This document shows positions 1-10,772 of a stretch of 64,000 bases of DNA, one piece after another. Every line of letters starts with the position of its first letter. The first letter of the stretch is position 1. A model generated the notes under the pieces. The model was not told the DNA's origin. It searched no databases and saw nothing but the letters and a program-made list of their open reading frames with translations. Position numbers and translations under genes: made by a program. Origin of the DNA: Neofusicoccum parvum (taxonomy: Eukaryota > Ascomycota > Dothideomycetes > Botryosphaeriales > Botryosphaeriaceae); the NCBI GenBank assembly GCA_020912385.1, contig CP087208.1, forward strand, positions 806,001 to 870,000, written 5' to 3'.

Positions 1-1052
1 CCACTTGTACGACTCGATCGCCAGCCTTTCGCAAGCGTTAGGGATTCTTCTGCCAGGCCTTTATCACGACCGTTAATATGCTACTCTGTTCAATCTGCCG
101 CCGTTCTTCATGCCTTGTATATTTACGAGCCAATTTCCACTTCGTTCCATATGCTGTCATCTCTTGTTCTATTATATAGAATTCTGCTGTATAAATATCA
201 CATTATCTCTTAATACGGCACTGCATCAGCTTATAGTCCATGCTGGTCTGCATGTGGGTATATATCATCTACTCTGTCCTGGGGTTTAAAAAGGGCCTCT
301 CGCCGCACTACTTGCCTCTACGTCACATCCTCGTTTTTACCCCTCTTGTTATGTCTGACTTGTTGTTTCCATTTGTAGCAATATCACGTATACAATTAGC
401 CAGAAGCAGTTGGCGCGGGAGATGGGTGTAAGATGGCACCACCGCCACCCCATCTCCCCTCCTTCATGTTATTGATTCAAGCAACGTCAACACGTCAAAT
501 CACTCCACCATTTACCCCATCACTAATTCCAATTCATTTACATAATTTCAATGCTTAGTTTCTTCCTGTACGTTTCTTTAGTAGGTATCATGGCTGTCAT
601 TACAAGGAAAACTCAATGAGAAAAAAGGCTCCCATGCCATGTTCGTTAACGAAAGCCGTACAGCCGGAGTAGGTCATCATGTCGTCATAGCACGGCGTCT
701 TCCAAGAGCCTTACTCCGTAGAAGGTGAGCTCTATCCGCGCGCCCGTAATTGGTCCGAAAAGTAATCCCAAAACTCTGACCATGTTAAGCGCATCGTACA
801 TCCTAAAGTGAGTCATCTTCTCCCAACGCGTTTCTCTGTGAGTTGGTACTGGCTATCGAAGGGAATGGGTACGTGCAAGCAACACTTCCATCAGAAGAGC
901 CGTCGCTAGTGCGCGCCACTGTGATCTGACTGCATCTTAACAAATACAATACAGTGCAATGGTTCACCATAATCTACCTTTACATATCTCACTTTGTAAA
1001 CACCAACCCAAAATCCAACGTCACTTCACAGACCGTTCAGTGCCATCCACCT
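1..1052. other. Intergenic, no gene seen
   Basis: AT-leaning sequence with only short open frames and no family motif. It lies beyond the 3' end of the minus-strand regulator. The last 100 bases are pyrimidine-rich and may belong to its 3' UTR. Confidence 0.6.
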
Positions 1053-2783
1053 TCACCCTCCTTCCCCACTCACTCCTTCATACCCCTCCTCCGCCACACT
1101 CATAATATCAATCCCCTCCCTCACACACCTCACCGGCCACCCCACCAACCTCTTCCACTCCTCCGCGCCCTCCTCCTCCTCCCCCATCCCAGCCTCCAAA
1201 CCCCTCTCCACCGCCTCGACCACGCCCTCCGCCCACCCCCTAACATGCCACCTCCGGCCCTCCGCCCTCTCGACCAACGCCGCAAAATGCACCAGCACCG
1301 CCAACGCCGCGACGCCGCCCCTGCCCAGCATCTCCAGGAACGCACCCGGCACGCCGACGCCCCAGGCCCAGACGCGCCCCGGCGGCGGGTCGGCGGCCTG
1401 CAGCACGGCGCAGGCGTGGCGCAGCGCCTCGACGGCCAGCACCAGCGCGGCGCGCGCGTCGAGCGCGTCCGGGCCGTGCGTGAACACGGTGCGCGCCAGC
1501 GCGAGCAGCCGGTCCAGGCGCGCGACGAAGGGCCCGGCCGGGTGCGCGGACGGCTGCACGCGTGTGAGCAGCGGGGCGAGCGGGCCCGCGGCGGCGGCGT
1601 GCTGGTAGGCGTGGGGGATGGTGAGGATGCTGCGGACGCCTGGGGTGGGGGGGCGGGTTAGCGGGTTGGAGGGGGCGGGGGGTGGTGGTGGGGGAGCGGG
1701 GGGGGGGGGGGGAGACGTGCCTTGGAGGAGGAGGAAGGATTGTGCGAGGTCGGGGATGGTGACGGGGGAGCCGTGGTTGTATTGGTCGGAGATGGAGAAG
1801 GTTTTGATGATGAAGATGAGGGCGGCGAGGAGGATGGCGGCTTGGCAGTTGTCTTGGTTGATGGAGTGGAGCTGCCCGGAGAGCGAGTCGATGGCGATGC
1901 TCTGGTGGCGGGTCGACAGGAGTTGGTACGGCTCGCGCTGGTCGGGGTGGATGTGGCCGTAGTGCAGGGCGGAGAGGGCGAGTAGGCCGTGCATCAGGGC
2001 TTTCTGGTGTGGTGGTTAGCGAGTGTAGCGGCGGACTGGGGGAAAGAAGAGCGGACGTTGGAGAAGGCCATTTGTGGCAGGGCACATTTCCACATCTCGC
2101 TGTCGGACTCTCTGGTGGTGAGGTCCTTGTAGACGGACGTGCTGAAATGGTGGAGAAGGTGGAGATCTTCCATCCAGTCTCCGGGGGATACCCAGCCGGG
2201 GGGTGGAGCGGGAGCAGCAGCAGGGGTTGGTGCATGCTGTGTGGGCTGTGCGTTGGGAGACGGGCTCGGGTGATCGTCAAGCGTTTTGATCTCATTCGTC
2301 AGGTCACGAAGGAGCCCGAGAATGGTAGCAGTCTTGTCACGGGGAGGAGCTGGGGACGGCTGTGCTCGAGCTTCGGGTTGGCCGCTCGTTAAACCATCCG
2401 CAAGATTGATTCGTATGCCGTCTGCGGACGGGCTGTCTTGCGGCGTCAAAGGCTGCTGTCCAAGGATCAGCGAAGCAGCTGACGACATGGCCAAACTGCA
2501 GTCGGCGTGATGGCGGACACATTGGCCACATGGCCGCTGCTCATCGCACTGAATCACCCCGTTAGGAAAGTTTCATATCAGGGGAAAGAAAACAGGAAAG
2601 ATAATCCGAAATGCAGCTGCTGAATAAGGGGGAAACAATGCACGAAGCAGGGCCCCGGGGACTCTTGCGCGTTGATGGGGAGCGACAGGGCGTCAACAAT
2701 ACCTTGACGTGGCGCTTCTTGCAGCGGACACAGCCATTTCGAGATTTTGTGTGGCCGGTGCGGGTTGCTCTTGTCTTTGGCAT
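1053..2783 (-). CDS. Zn2Cys6 (fungal C6) transcription factor
   Basis: Predicted nuclear DNA-binding regulator of about 480 aa. Exons: 2783-2703, 2548-2057, 2003-1721 and 1639-1053. Exon 1 plus the start of exon 2 form the binuclear zinc cluster, with cysteines at residues 18, 21, 28, 34, 37 and 44 (spacing C-x2-C-x6-C-x5-C-x2-C-x6-C). After a Pro/Ser-rich linker, the second splice gives MAFSNKALMHGLLALSALHYG, the usual opening of the fungal-specific regulator domain in sterol-uptake-control-like factors. Exon 3 joins exon 4 through a GC-AG intron, giving the family-like LLLQGVRSIL; without that splice an in-frame proline-rich stretch is read. The C-terminal third is rich in Ala, Val and Glu. 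The gene faces an RTA1-like gene across 460 bp, so it may control it. The target is not knowable from sequence. The start ATG is the only one just ahead of the zinc cluster. Confidence 0.85.
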
Positions 2784-2910
2784 GATCGTTCCATCGAAAC
2801 GGTCGGTGAAACGATGAGGTTGGGGTAGAGTTCCCGGCGTCATACATAAGGAACGCTGTGGGGGCGCAGCTTGATCCGCTCCCGCCAATCAGCGGCGGTG
2901 CTATGAGAGC

Positions 2911-2945
2911 ACGAGAATACGAGAACACGAGAACACGAGAATACG
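2911..2945. repeat. Short tandem repeat, 8-bp unit
   Basis: Four copies of ACGAGAAC/ACGAGAAT in the order T, C, C, T, followed by a partial copy. The repeat sits in the divergent promoter between the regulator and the RTA1-like gene. Confidence 0.85.
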
Positions 2946-3094
2946 CGTACACGAAGGATTCCTGTTCAGGCACAGCCATGCTGACACTCATCCAATTTGA
3001 TTTTGCTGCGCAGAGAAGGATGCCGATCTGGAGGCTCAGCTGCAACTGCCTGATTGAGTCATGCAGTGCGATGTTCCACAGCCGCAAACAATGC

Positions 3095-3100
3095 TATAAG
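3095..3100 (+). promoter_or_regulatory. TATA-like element of the RTA1-like gene
   Basis: TATAAG lies about 145 nt ahead of the RTA1-like start codon, a plausible distance for a short 5' UTR. Assigned by sequence and position only. Confidence 0.35.
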
Positions 3101-3243
3101 TACTCCTTCGAGGTCAGCGGAAATCAGCCATCAGCACAGCTTGACATTTTACTTTGTTCTTTCAAAGCCATTCCACCGTTTCCTACTCTGTTTTCAGGCT
3201 TCTCATCTCTTAGTACCCAGGCCAGTAACTAAACAGTTACACA

Positions 3244-4238
3244 ATGGCAGGCAAGACGAAGTACTTTAATTACGACCCAAGCGTTGTGGCCGCCGCGGTG
3301 GCCACTGCGCTCTTCGGTATTACAACAATCATCCATCTCTGGCAAATGTGCAGAAGGAGGACTTGGTATTTCACTGCCTTCGTTGTTGGAGGATTCTGTA
3401 AGTGCTCACTTGGAAACGGCTCCATTGCGAGCACCATCCCGCTAACACAGACCGAAAGTCGAGGTTTTCGGCTTTGGAACGCGCATCATCAACGCTATAC
3501 AAAACCCCGACTACACCAAGGCCCCGTACATTGTCCAAACCCTCTTGATCCTCCTGGCCCCAGCTCTCTTCGCTGCGTCCATCTACATGATCCTCAGTCG
3601 GCTCATCCGCCTGACGGAGGGAGAGCATCTGTCATTCATCAGATCAACCTGGTTGACCAAGATTTTCGTTCTGGGCGATGTGCTCTCCTTCTTGGCACAG
3701 GGCGCCGGTACGTCTCAATCCTCAAGTCCGTCCTTCCGCTCGGCTAACGCGAATCCCACCAGGCGGCGGCCAACTCGCCAGCGCCAAAACAGCCGACGGG
3801 ATAAACAAGGGCGAGATCATGATCACAGCCGGGCTGGTCATCCAGCTCCTCTTCTTCGCGCTCTTTATCCTCGTCTCCATCCTCTACAACGTCCGCCTCC
3901 GCCGCAACCCTACCGAGGCCTCCCGTAGAACGCCGTGGCAGCTCTACTTTGTCGTCTTGTACGTTGTCAGCGGGCTGGTCCTGATTCGTTCCGTGTTTCG
4001 TCTCGTCGAATACCAGCAGGGCCAGGATGGGGAGCTGCTGTCCAAGGAGGTCTACCTATACGTGTTTGACGCGGCGCTGATGTTTGCGGCCATGGTGGTG
4101 TTCAACATCTGGCACCCTGGCCGCATCATCGCTCCCAAGCACGCTCTGCAGAAGGTGGCTCATTTGGACCCTGAGAGCGGAAGCAATGAGCACATGATGC
4201 AGAATTACCAGTATGGCGGCAGGAGCGCTGGTGTGTGA
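3244..4238 (+). CDS. RTA1-like seven-helix membrane protein
   Basis: A 292-aa integral membrane protein of the RTA1 / lipid-translocating-exporter-like family. Yeast members are linked to resistance to aminocholesterol and to lipid or sphingoid-base handling at the plasma membrane. Exons: 3244-3397, 3459-3707 and 3763-4238. The introns are 61 and 55 nt, each with a GCTAAC branch point. Family marks are the N-terminal YDPS followed by a first helix, the FFEVFGFGTRI block after helix 2, the LAQGAGGGQLAS block, and the helix carrying RSVFRLVEYQQG. The hydrophilic C-tail starts after the final helix (MVVFNIWHPG). Length is normal for the family. The start is the first ATG after the TATA-like element. 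The exact substrate is unknown, and some members are annotated only as drug-resistance proteins. Confidence 0.92.
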
Positions 4239-5647
4239 GAAAGACTGCGGTGATGAAGACGGGGGTCGCAACCTGAAGGGCTGGGATTAAGGCGCAGTCT
4301 GGATTATCGGTAATGGGTCTACGGTGTTGATGGATTGACGAATTTACTCCAGTCACGCGATGGTGTTGGTCTTGAAAATCAGCTATTCTGGGTTTTGGTA
4401 CGAAAGCGCTGCACTAGTCTTTTTTTTTTTTCTCCTGCCGGGTGGGCGCATGATCATGATAGACTTTACTGTAGATATATGTTTTTTTTTTTAGAACTCG
4501 GATTTGCTTCTTTCGGAGGTTGTCGCAGGGGAATTATTTTCTAGTCGCGGTGAACTCCACGGCCTCAACCGTCTTCCAAAAGCGGTGTGGGTGGTTCAGC
4601 TTCAGCAGGGCGCGGAACTGGCCGCTGAGATGGTCTGAGCAGATGGTCGAAGGAAGCGTGGCACTGCTCGCTTCTACACGTCGAGGCCGACTATGTCTGC
4701 TAAAATGCCCTTAGGCCACGGAGTGTGCCTTTGGAACGGTTGGAGCCGAACTGCAGCGCCGGAGTCTTCAGGTTCCAGAAACCAAAGCTGACAGCTCGTG
4801 GCTGAAAGTGGCTTGGACATGGCGTGCAAGCTGACTTGTTGGAACGTGCATCCTGCTCGGGTCGGCTTAGCATCCCCGAGCGCGCTCCCTGATGGGCGGT
4901 AGCGTGCCTGTCCAGGCACCCGTGATACGAGAGACCGAGAACCAGGCTTGGGGGCTCGGGGGCTTGGGGCTTGGGGCTTTGCGGGCCGGGCGGTTCCCGC
5001 AACCAAAAATCGTGGCTCACAAAAACGGCTCCCGTTCAAAACAGGCGCAACCTGCCATCCGCCTCGTGCAACAGGGCAGCATCGTTCCAAGTGCCCCAAA
5101 GAACTTTGTCGGCCTGTCCGAAAGCATGGTCTCGTTTGTTTGCGCGCTCCCAAGCCTGAGGCACAGCATTAAGCTTAATTAATGGCTGGTTCCGCTGGCG
5201 CGCGTGCTGGGTGGGGCTGTCTTGTCTGCTCTGGGGCCCGACGCCGTCGCGTATCTGGCAAAGGGCCCGGCCAGCTACCGGTCTGGGAGCCTCGTGCCAT
5301 GCCTCAGCACTAATCCTGCCCTGCCAAGGCCTGTCTGGTGCCTTAACGGGGTCTGCGATGGCCCAGAGGCAGCTCGTCTCGGCCCGCACCTCCAGCTAGT
5401 CCGCTTTGGCGTCCAGCGCTTCGCTTCTGCTTTCGGCGCAATCCGCTGGACCAGCTCCTCACCATGGCTCCCGCATCGCGACGAACGGTTGCCCAGCTGG
5501 CGGAGGAGCCAGAGGCGCTCAGCCGTGGAGATTGGGGCTTCAGCTCCGGCCGTGTTGTTTTGTATAAGAGCGCGCTGCTGGAACCTGCATCTGAGTCCGC
5601 CAGCAGCATCTTTCGAAGCATCCGGATTCCTCCTGCCATCGTCCAGC
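4239..5647. other. Intergenic; 3' UTR and long leader, contains a G-quadruplex-type run
   Basis: No gene motif seen. Poly-T runs near 4421 and 4484 probably lie in the 3' UTR of the RTA1-like gene. From 5204 the frame of the next gene is already open, but the upstream residues look like translated noncoding sequence; the signal peptide starts at 5648. Confidence 0.55.
4950..4976 (+). other. Predicted G-quadruplex motif
   Basis: Four G runs (5, 5, 4 and 4 long) are separated by 3-nt loops (CTC, CTT, CTT), a textbook four-tetrad pattern on the plus strand. It lies about 670 nt ahead of the next start codon. Any role is inference. Confidence 0.6.
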
Positions 5648-8026
5648 ATGCACTCCGCCGCCCTGTTGCCCCTTCTTGCCGGGCTGGCTGTCGCCGCGCC
5701 AGTTGCGACCACCGATGTCCCCACAAACCCAACCCCGGACGCCCTGCCTCTCGACTTCCTGGCCAACGTTGAGATTCCCACCTACTCGACCCTGGAGGGC
5801 GTCTCATCCCAGGATGTTCCGTATGCCACGCCAACAGCCATCGCCGCCGTTGCAGCAGCCCAGTCCGAGACGCCGCTCAGCGTCTTCCCGGCCGCGACCA
5901 CCGTCGCCATGAATGCTGCTGGTGACGGCGCCGACAGCGCTGCTGCATCGCCCACTGCCACTGCTGCCAAGCGTGACGCTGGCTATTTCCAGAGGCGTGC
6001 CGCATGCGATGCCCAAGCCACCATTGACAACCAATACAGCATCGACGTGAGCAGTGCCGGCGCGTTCCGGGCGAGCACCAAGATTGCGGACACAGCCAAG
6101 GCTGCCAAAAGCCCCTCCGGCTACTACAACAACTTCGTGAACCTGGCGGGGGCGAACAGCGCCTATGCCTACATGGGCTACACCGTGGTCGACTCCGGCT
6201 ACGACGTCGACTTCTGCGCGGCCCAGTGCGACAAGAAGGACGGCTGTCTCGCTTTCAACATCTACTTTGAGAGAGACCCGACAATCGAGCCGGGCACTGG
6301 CTGCACGAACCCGCCCGCCTTCGCCAACATCAAGTGCTCGTTCTGGGGCAGTGCTCTGGATGCGACCACCGCAACCAACACCGGCCAGTGGCGCGCCGAC
6401 TTCGAGGTCGCCATTGCAGGATCGAACGCCTACACGTCCAACACTATCGCCCGCAAGATCGACGGCTGGTCTGACCCGCTCGACCTTGGAAAGGCAGTCA
6501 TGCAGGCTCCTCTGTATGACGCCGCCGAGACCTGGACCTACATGGGCTACAAGCTTTTCCAGGATGGCCCCTACGACGTCGAGCTTTGCGCTGCCGCTTG
6601 CGATGCCCAGACGCAGTACAACACCGCCCACCCTCCTTCCTCCGGCTACACTCCTCTGTGTGCTGCTTTTGGAACCTACCAGCTCACTGTGACGGACCGC
6701 AACACCGGCAAGTCCTCCGTCGTCGGCCAGATGTGTACCATGTACACCTCTGCCTGGGATGCCAAATATGCCACCAACACGGTCGCGTGGAACGACGCCA
6801 TTATGACCAAGTACACGTACAGCCTCAGCTTCTTCTACTCCAAGCCTGAGCTCCAGCCGGTGACCAGCTCCGATCTTGCGGGCCTTCAGCAGGAGGGCCA
6901 GTTCTGCACCTCGTACCTCGGCTATGTTGCACCGACGACAACCGCCACCACTACCGTCACCCCTCCCGTGTCGACTATCTCTTCAATTGCCACCCTCACG
7001 GAGACAAGCACTATCTACACGAGGACTGTGACGGCCACCACCGGATCCGGATTCGGGAAGAGACAGGATGGCTCCAGCGATGATGCCATCATTGTTTCCA
7101 TCGTCACTGCTTCATCGGACCTGATCCCTGCCCCCACGATGGCCGGCACGAACTCGACTCTTGCGAAGCGTACGGTCGTCGCCACTCCTACGGCTGTCAG
7201 CGGATGGTCAGCGTTGAAGATCTCTGCTGCATGCTCACGGGTCGCCACCGGAACCGTCACCGTCACGAGCACCACGACTTTGCCGAGTTCTTCGGTGACT
7301 GTTTCCGCGTCCACTACGACCACAAAGACCATCTCGACGGTGACTACCGTCTCTGTGGCGAGGCCGAGCGAAACTTTCATTGCTTCTGGCAGAGACAGCA
7401 CCTACAACTACCAGCAGGCTGTCATTACGCTCCCGTTTTCGGTTTCCGGGTTTGGACTGAGCAACAACCAAGTCAGCCTTGACCGCAACGGCTGGATGTG
7501 CTTCACGAACCCCTGGGTCAACTACGCGGATTGGGACCTGTTGCGCCTGTATTATCAGATTTTCTATGCGACAGATATCAAAATCACCCAGGGCACCGAC
7601 CAGTACATCAAGGCTTCCATTGCCGGCGCCACGGGATCACGCAGCGTTACTTTCGAATGGTATGTCGGATCTCAGAGCAACGCCAACGGTATCTACCATT
7701 TCTCCCTCACCGTGTACGAGGACAAGCCCGGTGTCATTGTGCCCAAATACTATCAGATGTACAACAACGGAAAGAACGGGTTCGCATCGATGCCGGGATA
7801 CATCTGGGGTATTGGATATGAGCTGAACGGTAAGCAAAATCCCTTCCACTGTTCCAGTTTTAATCTTGAATACTAATCTATTTGGACAGACTACTCGAAT
7901 CCCTACCGTGGCAGAGCCAGGACCTTGGAGCACTACCCTAGCACGAGCACTGGTATCACGTCTGGTCTCATGGTGACTATCAGCGCCAATGAAAACAGAG
8001 TTACGGCTGGGACCTTTACTCCTTAA
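5648..8026 (+). CDS. Large secreted protein with two PAN/apple-like modules and a nidogen-like C-terminus
   Basis: Predicted extracellular or cell-wall protein of 772 aa. Exons: 5648-7829 and 7890-8026; the 60-nt intron has an ACTAATC branch point. Residues 1-17 form a signal peptide ending at AVAA. Dibasic, Kex2-like sites occur at KR 108-109, RR 116-117, KR 471-472 and KR 507-508. Two related cysteine-bearing modules at about 174-250 and 296-385 share YMGY..., a Cys-x3-Cys pair and a hydrophobic AFxxY core, and resemble PAN/apple folds. Residues 425-575 are a Thr/Ser-rich linker that is probably O-glycosylated. Residues 588-745 (ITLPFSVSGFG, then LDRNGWMCFTNP) resemble a nidogen-type beta domain. 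An adhesion or carbohydrate-binding role is inference. The ATG at 5648 is chosen because the signal peptide begins there. Confidence 0.85.
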
Positions 8027-10772
8027 ATCCCAACTTCATACCTGATGGCGGGCGTGGCTTAAGGGATTGCATCATGACAACGGAGTTACGAATACTTAGA
8101 TTTAATATATTTCCTTCTTGATTGAAAGCCGCGTTCTGCTGTAACCCATGCCTGGTCCATTGCCTCTTAGTTCTGCTTCAGCACTACTCATTCCTCGCTT
8201 GACCTCTTCATCTGGGACACCTCCATACCTCCCACCACCCGCCAATGCCGCTTGCCACACACATCCACACCTTCCATCCACCACCCACCCGACCTCCATC
8301 CGCCCGGCGGCCGCGCGAGCCCGAAGGGGAAACATCACCATCACGGCACCCTCCCAGGGCACCTCGCGCTCCGTCAAGCAAATTTGAGGCAGAGGCCGCA
8401 CAGCATGTGCTTCGAGCCAAGCATCCGGCCAGCCCGGGCGGGACCGCACAGCCTCTCGCTCAGAGACGGCGCGGCCAACGGCGAGGGCAAAAGACGGCTA
8501 GCGGGAGGGGCGCGGCACCAAGAAGGGCATCCTTTTCCCTGTTCTTTCTCGGACGTCGACAGCGTGCCGTGGTGGGCAGCAACCTTAGCGCCCTTTCCCA
8601 GACACTCGCCCTCGACATCTCGGCGGAGGTTTTGGACGGCGTCTGGACACCCCTCCTTGCCCAAACAGTCGGCTCGCTTTCACGTGCGCGGATGCCACGC
8701 AACGGGCGTCTGAGCGCGTTTTTGATAGACGTGCGCAGAGGCCGCCTCGGCTACGAAAAAGCCCTCGTTTACCTACTTACCCCGGTGCTGATCATTGCCG
8801 CCGCGAGGCCTGTGGAGAAGGCTGCGCGGACCGCGTCGTCGCGGACGGAAGGGGAGCGCGAGCGTGCTGCGCTACCGCCAAAGGAAAACAAACGGTGCTG
8901 CGGAGCGGGCGGGATCGGAGGGCCCGGTGTTGTGCGGTCGCTGAGAGGTCTGCAGCAGCTCCGGGCCAAGACCGACGTTTGGGCAAGCCGTGTATGTGCT
9001 TGTTGCTAATCCGCCCGGCTCGCGGATGGAGGGGTCTCGCTGGGCCTGCGCTACGTTGGAGTCTTTTCGTTCTTGATGCCGTCGAGTTGGTCAGTTGATC
9101 AGGTGGTTGCGAGGGAAGACACGGCCTAGCGTTGCGCTAGCGTTGCTCATCGCGTTAGGACTCACAGGTGCTTTCTCGTTTTGGACCGTTCGTGTCGGTT
9201 GTGACGGTTTGGTGGCTAGTTTGGTACATCACACCTGATAGTCAGTTGTTGCGAGCAGCAGCAGTGCGGATGCATGATTGTCCTGATTCGCCGTTGGTTT
9301 TTCCCTGCTCTTAACGGCTCCGATCATATGGCATTGGATCCTCACGATATCATATCAGGGGATGGTCGTTGGCCTCGTGCGATCCGCGGGCCAGCAGAAC
9401 TAGCGCCGGGATGGGTTGGGACAGCTGCCAGCGGGGCCGTCGGCGATGCAGAGGCACAGGCTCGAGGAGAGCACGAGCTACTGCATGCAGTTCCATCAAC
9501 ACCACCATCGTGCTGGTTGGCGACGCTTGCTGGCGGCGTGGTGTTTGCTCGCGCCGGCCGACAGAACTTGCGTAGCTCCGCGGCTCCGTGCTGTCGATCT
9601 CAATAGGAGGCGAGCTGAGGACGGCGAGCCATGCGCAAAAGCGCAAAGATCGTTTCGAGCCCGTTGTGGCTGCCGAGACGTGGCGACGTCGTTCCCGCCG
9701 GCCGTGGTGTTGGTAGAAAGTATAATCGGGCGGCCGCTGGAGGCTGTGCCGGCTACCATTGGCCTGGGACGCGTCTGCTGCGTCGTCGAGGTTTTAAGGG
9801 CTCGAGACTTTCGGCCTTTCGGCGCGTCTTCCAGACGGCCGGTCCGGCTGAACTTCCGAGTGCAGAGGGAGATCGGCAGCCTGCTCAGCCTTATTTTAGT
9901 TTCGATGCCGGGCGGCCGGCTGAATTGCCGCTCTGGACAAGCTTCCGCACCGGCTCCCGGCGCACGCTGATGAGACTTGTTGTGTGTGCACATGAAAAGC
10001 ATGACACTGCTGCGCGGGACTGCGGCGTGCCAACACTAGGGAAAAAGCAGAGCGGGATGTGAAGGCGTAGGTATCCCACCGCTCTGCACCGAGCCGGCGT
10101 ACCTCGACACCAAGTCTGCGGCAACGGGGTCTTTTGCGCTGTGCAGGAAATAAAGAACGGGGATAGCGTCCGGAGCAGTGGCTCTCCACAGCATCTCCGC
10201 CGCACCGAGCGAGGCCGGCGGTCGAAACGAAGGTGTAGCTGCCGTCGAGCGTCAAACAAAGCTTGTCCCCCACAAGCGGGCGTCCTGCACATCGCCCTTA
10301 GGGCTGTTCTCGCCCCTCTGCTGCGCCTGTCGGCTAAGCGAGGGGTGCTGCAGGAACTGGTGCGGCGCCGCAGACGGGCTGCAGGTCGCTAAGGCCGTTT
10401 CATCGCTCAACGCCAGCGCTCGCGTGTGGGGGCTTCTCACACCTGCGCGCTGCCCGGGTCACATCTCCGAGCCTGCACATCCGCGAGCCTAGTCCCGGCA
10501 CATCCTTGACTGAGTTATTGAGCGTCATTCACACGTGGTGTGGATCAAATGCAGATCGTAGCACGTGCCTCTTCAAGCGCAGTTCCGCATGCAGTATGGT
10601 CTAGGAGACAGCGTGCATCGGGGACCGCTCTTAGCCAGGCAGGTCCTGCACCGGAGATACTAAAGGGACGCAAATTCCTGCCCGCCAAAGCCGTCGTTCT
10701 GTTGTCTCCTGGCCAAGTCCACGATACCACTGTTCCCTCGCCTTCCGACCTCCTCATCGACCGGTTGTCGCC
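8027..10772. other. 2.7-kb intergenic region, no gene supported
   Basis: GC-rich sequence. Several long open frames on both strands (for example 8245-9009) have random-looking, Arg/Pro/Ala-rich translations, no domain motif and no paired splice signals. It may include regulatory sequence for the receptor gene that starts at 10773. Confidence 0.55.

Larger units (their letters stand above)
2784..3243. promoter_or_regulatory. Shared divergent promoter region (Zn2Cys6 / RTA1-like)
   Basis: These 460 bp separate two start codons that face away from each other, so both promoters must lie here. The region holds an 8-bp tandem repeat and a TATA-like element on the plus side. No CGG-type inverted half-sites were confidently recognised. 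Confidence 0.55.

Noticed and set aside
5204..5647. N-terminal extension of the secreted PAN/nidogen-like protein (148 codons upstream in frame)
   Set aside because: The extension starts at a non-ATG codon, looks like random translated leader, and would bury the clear signal peptide at 5648.
8245..9009. 254-residue plus-strand open frame
   Set aside because: The translation is Arg/Pro/Ala-rich with no motif or splice context, and overlapping frames on both strands are equally open because of GC bias.
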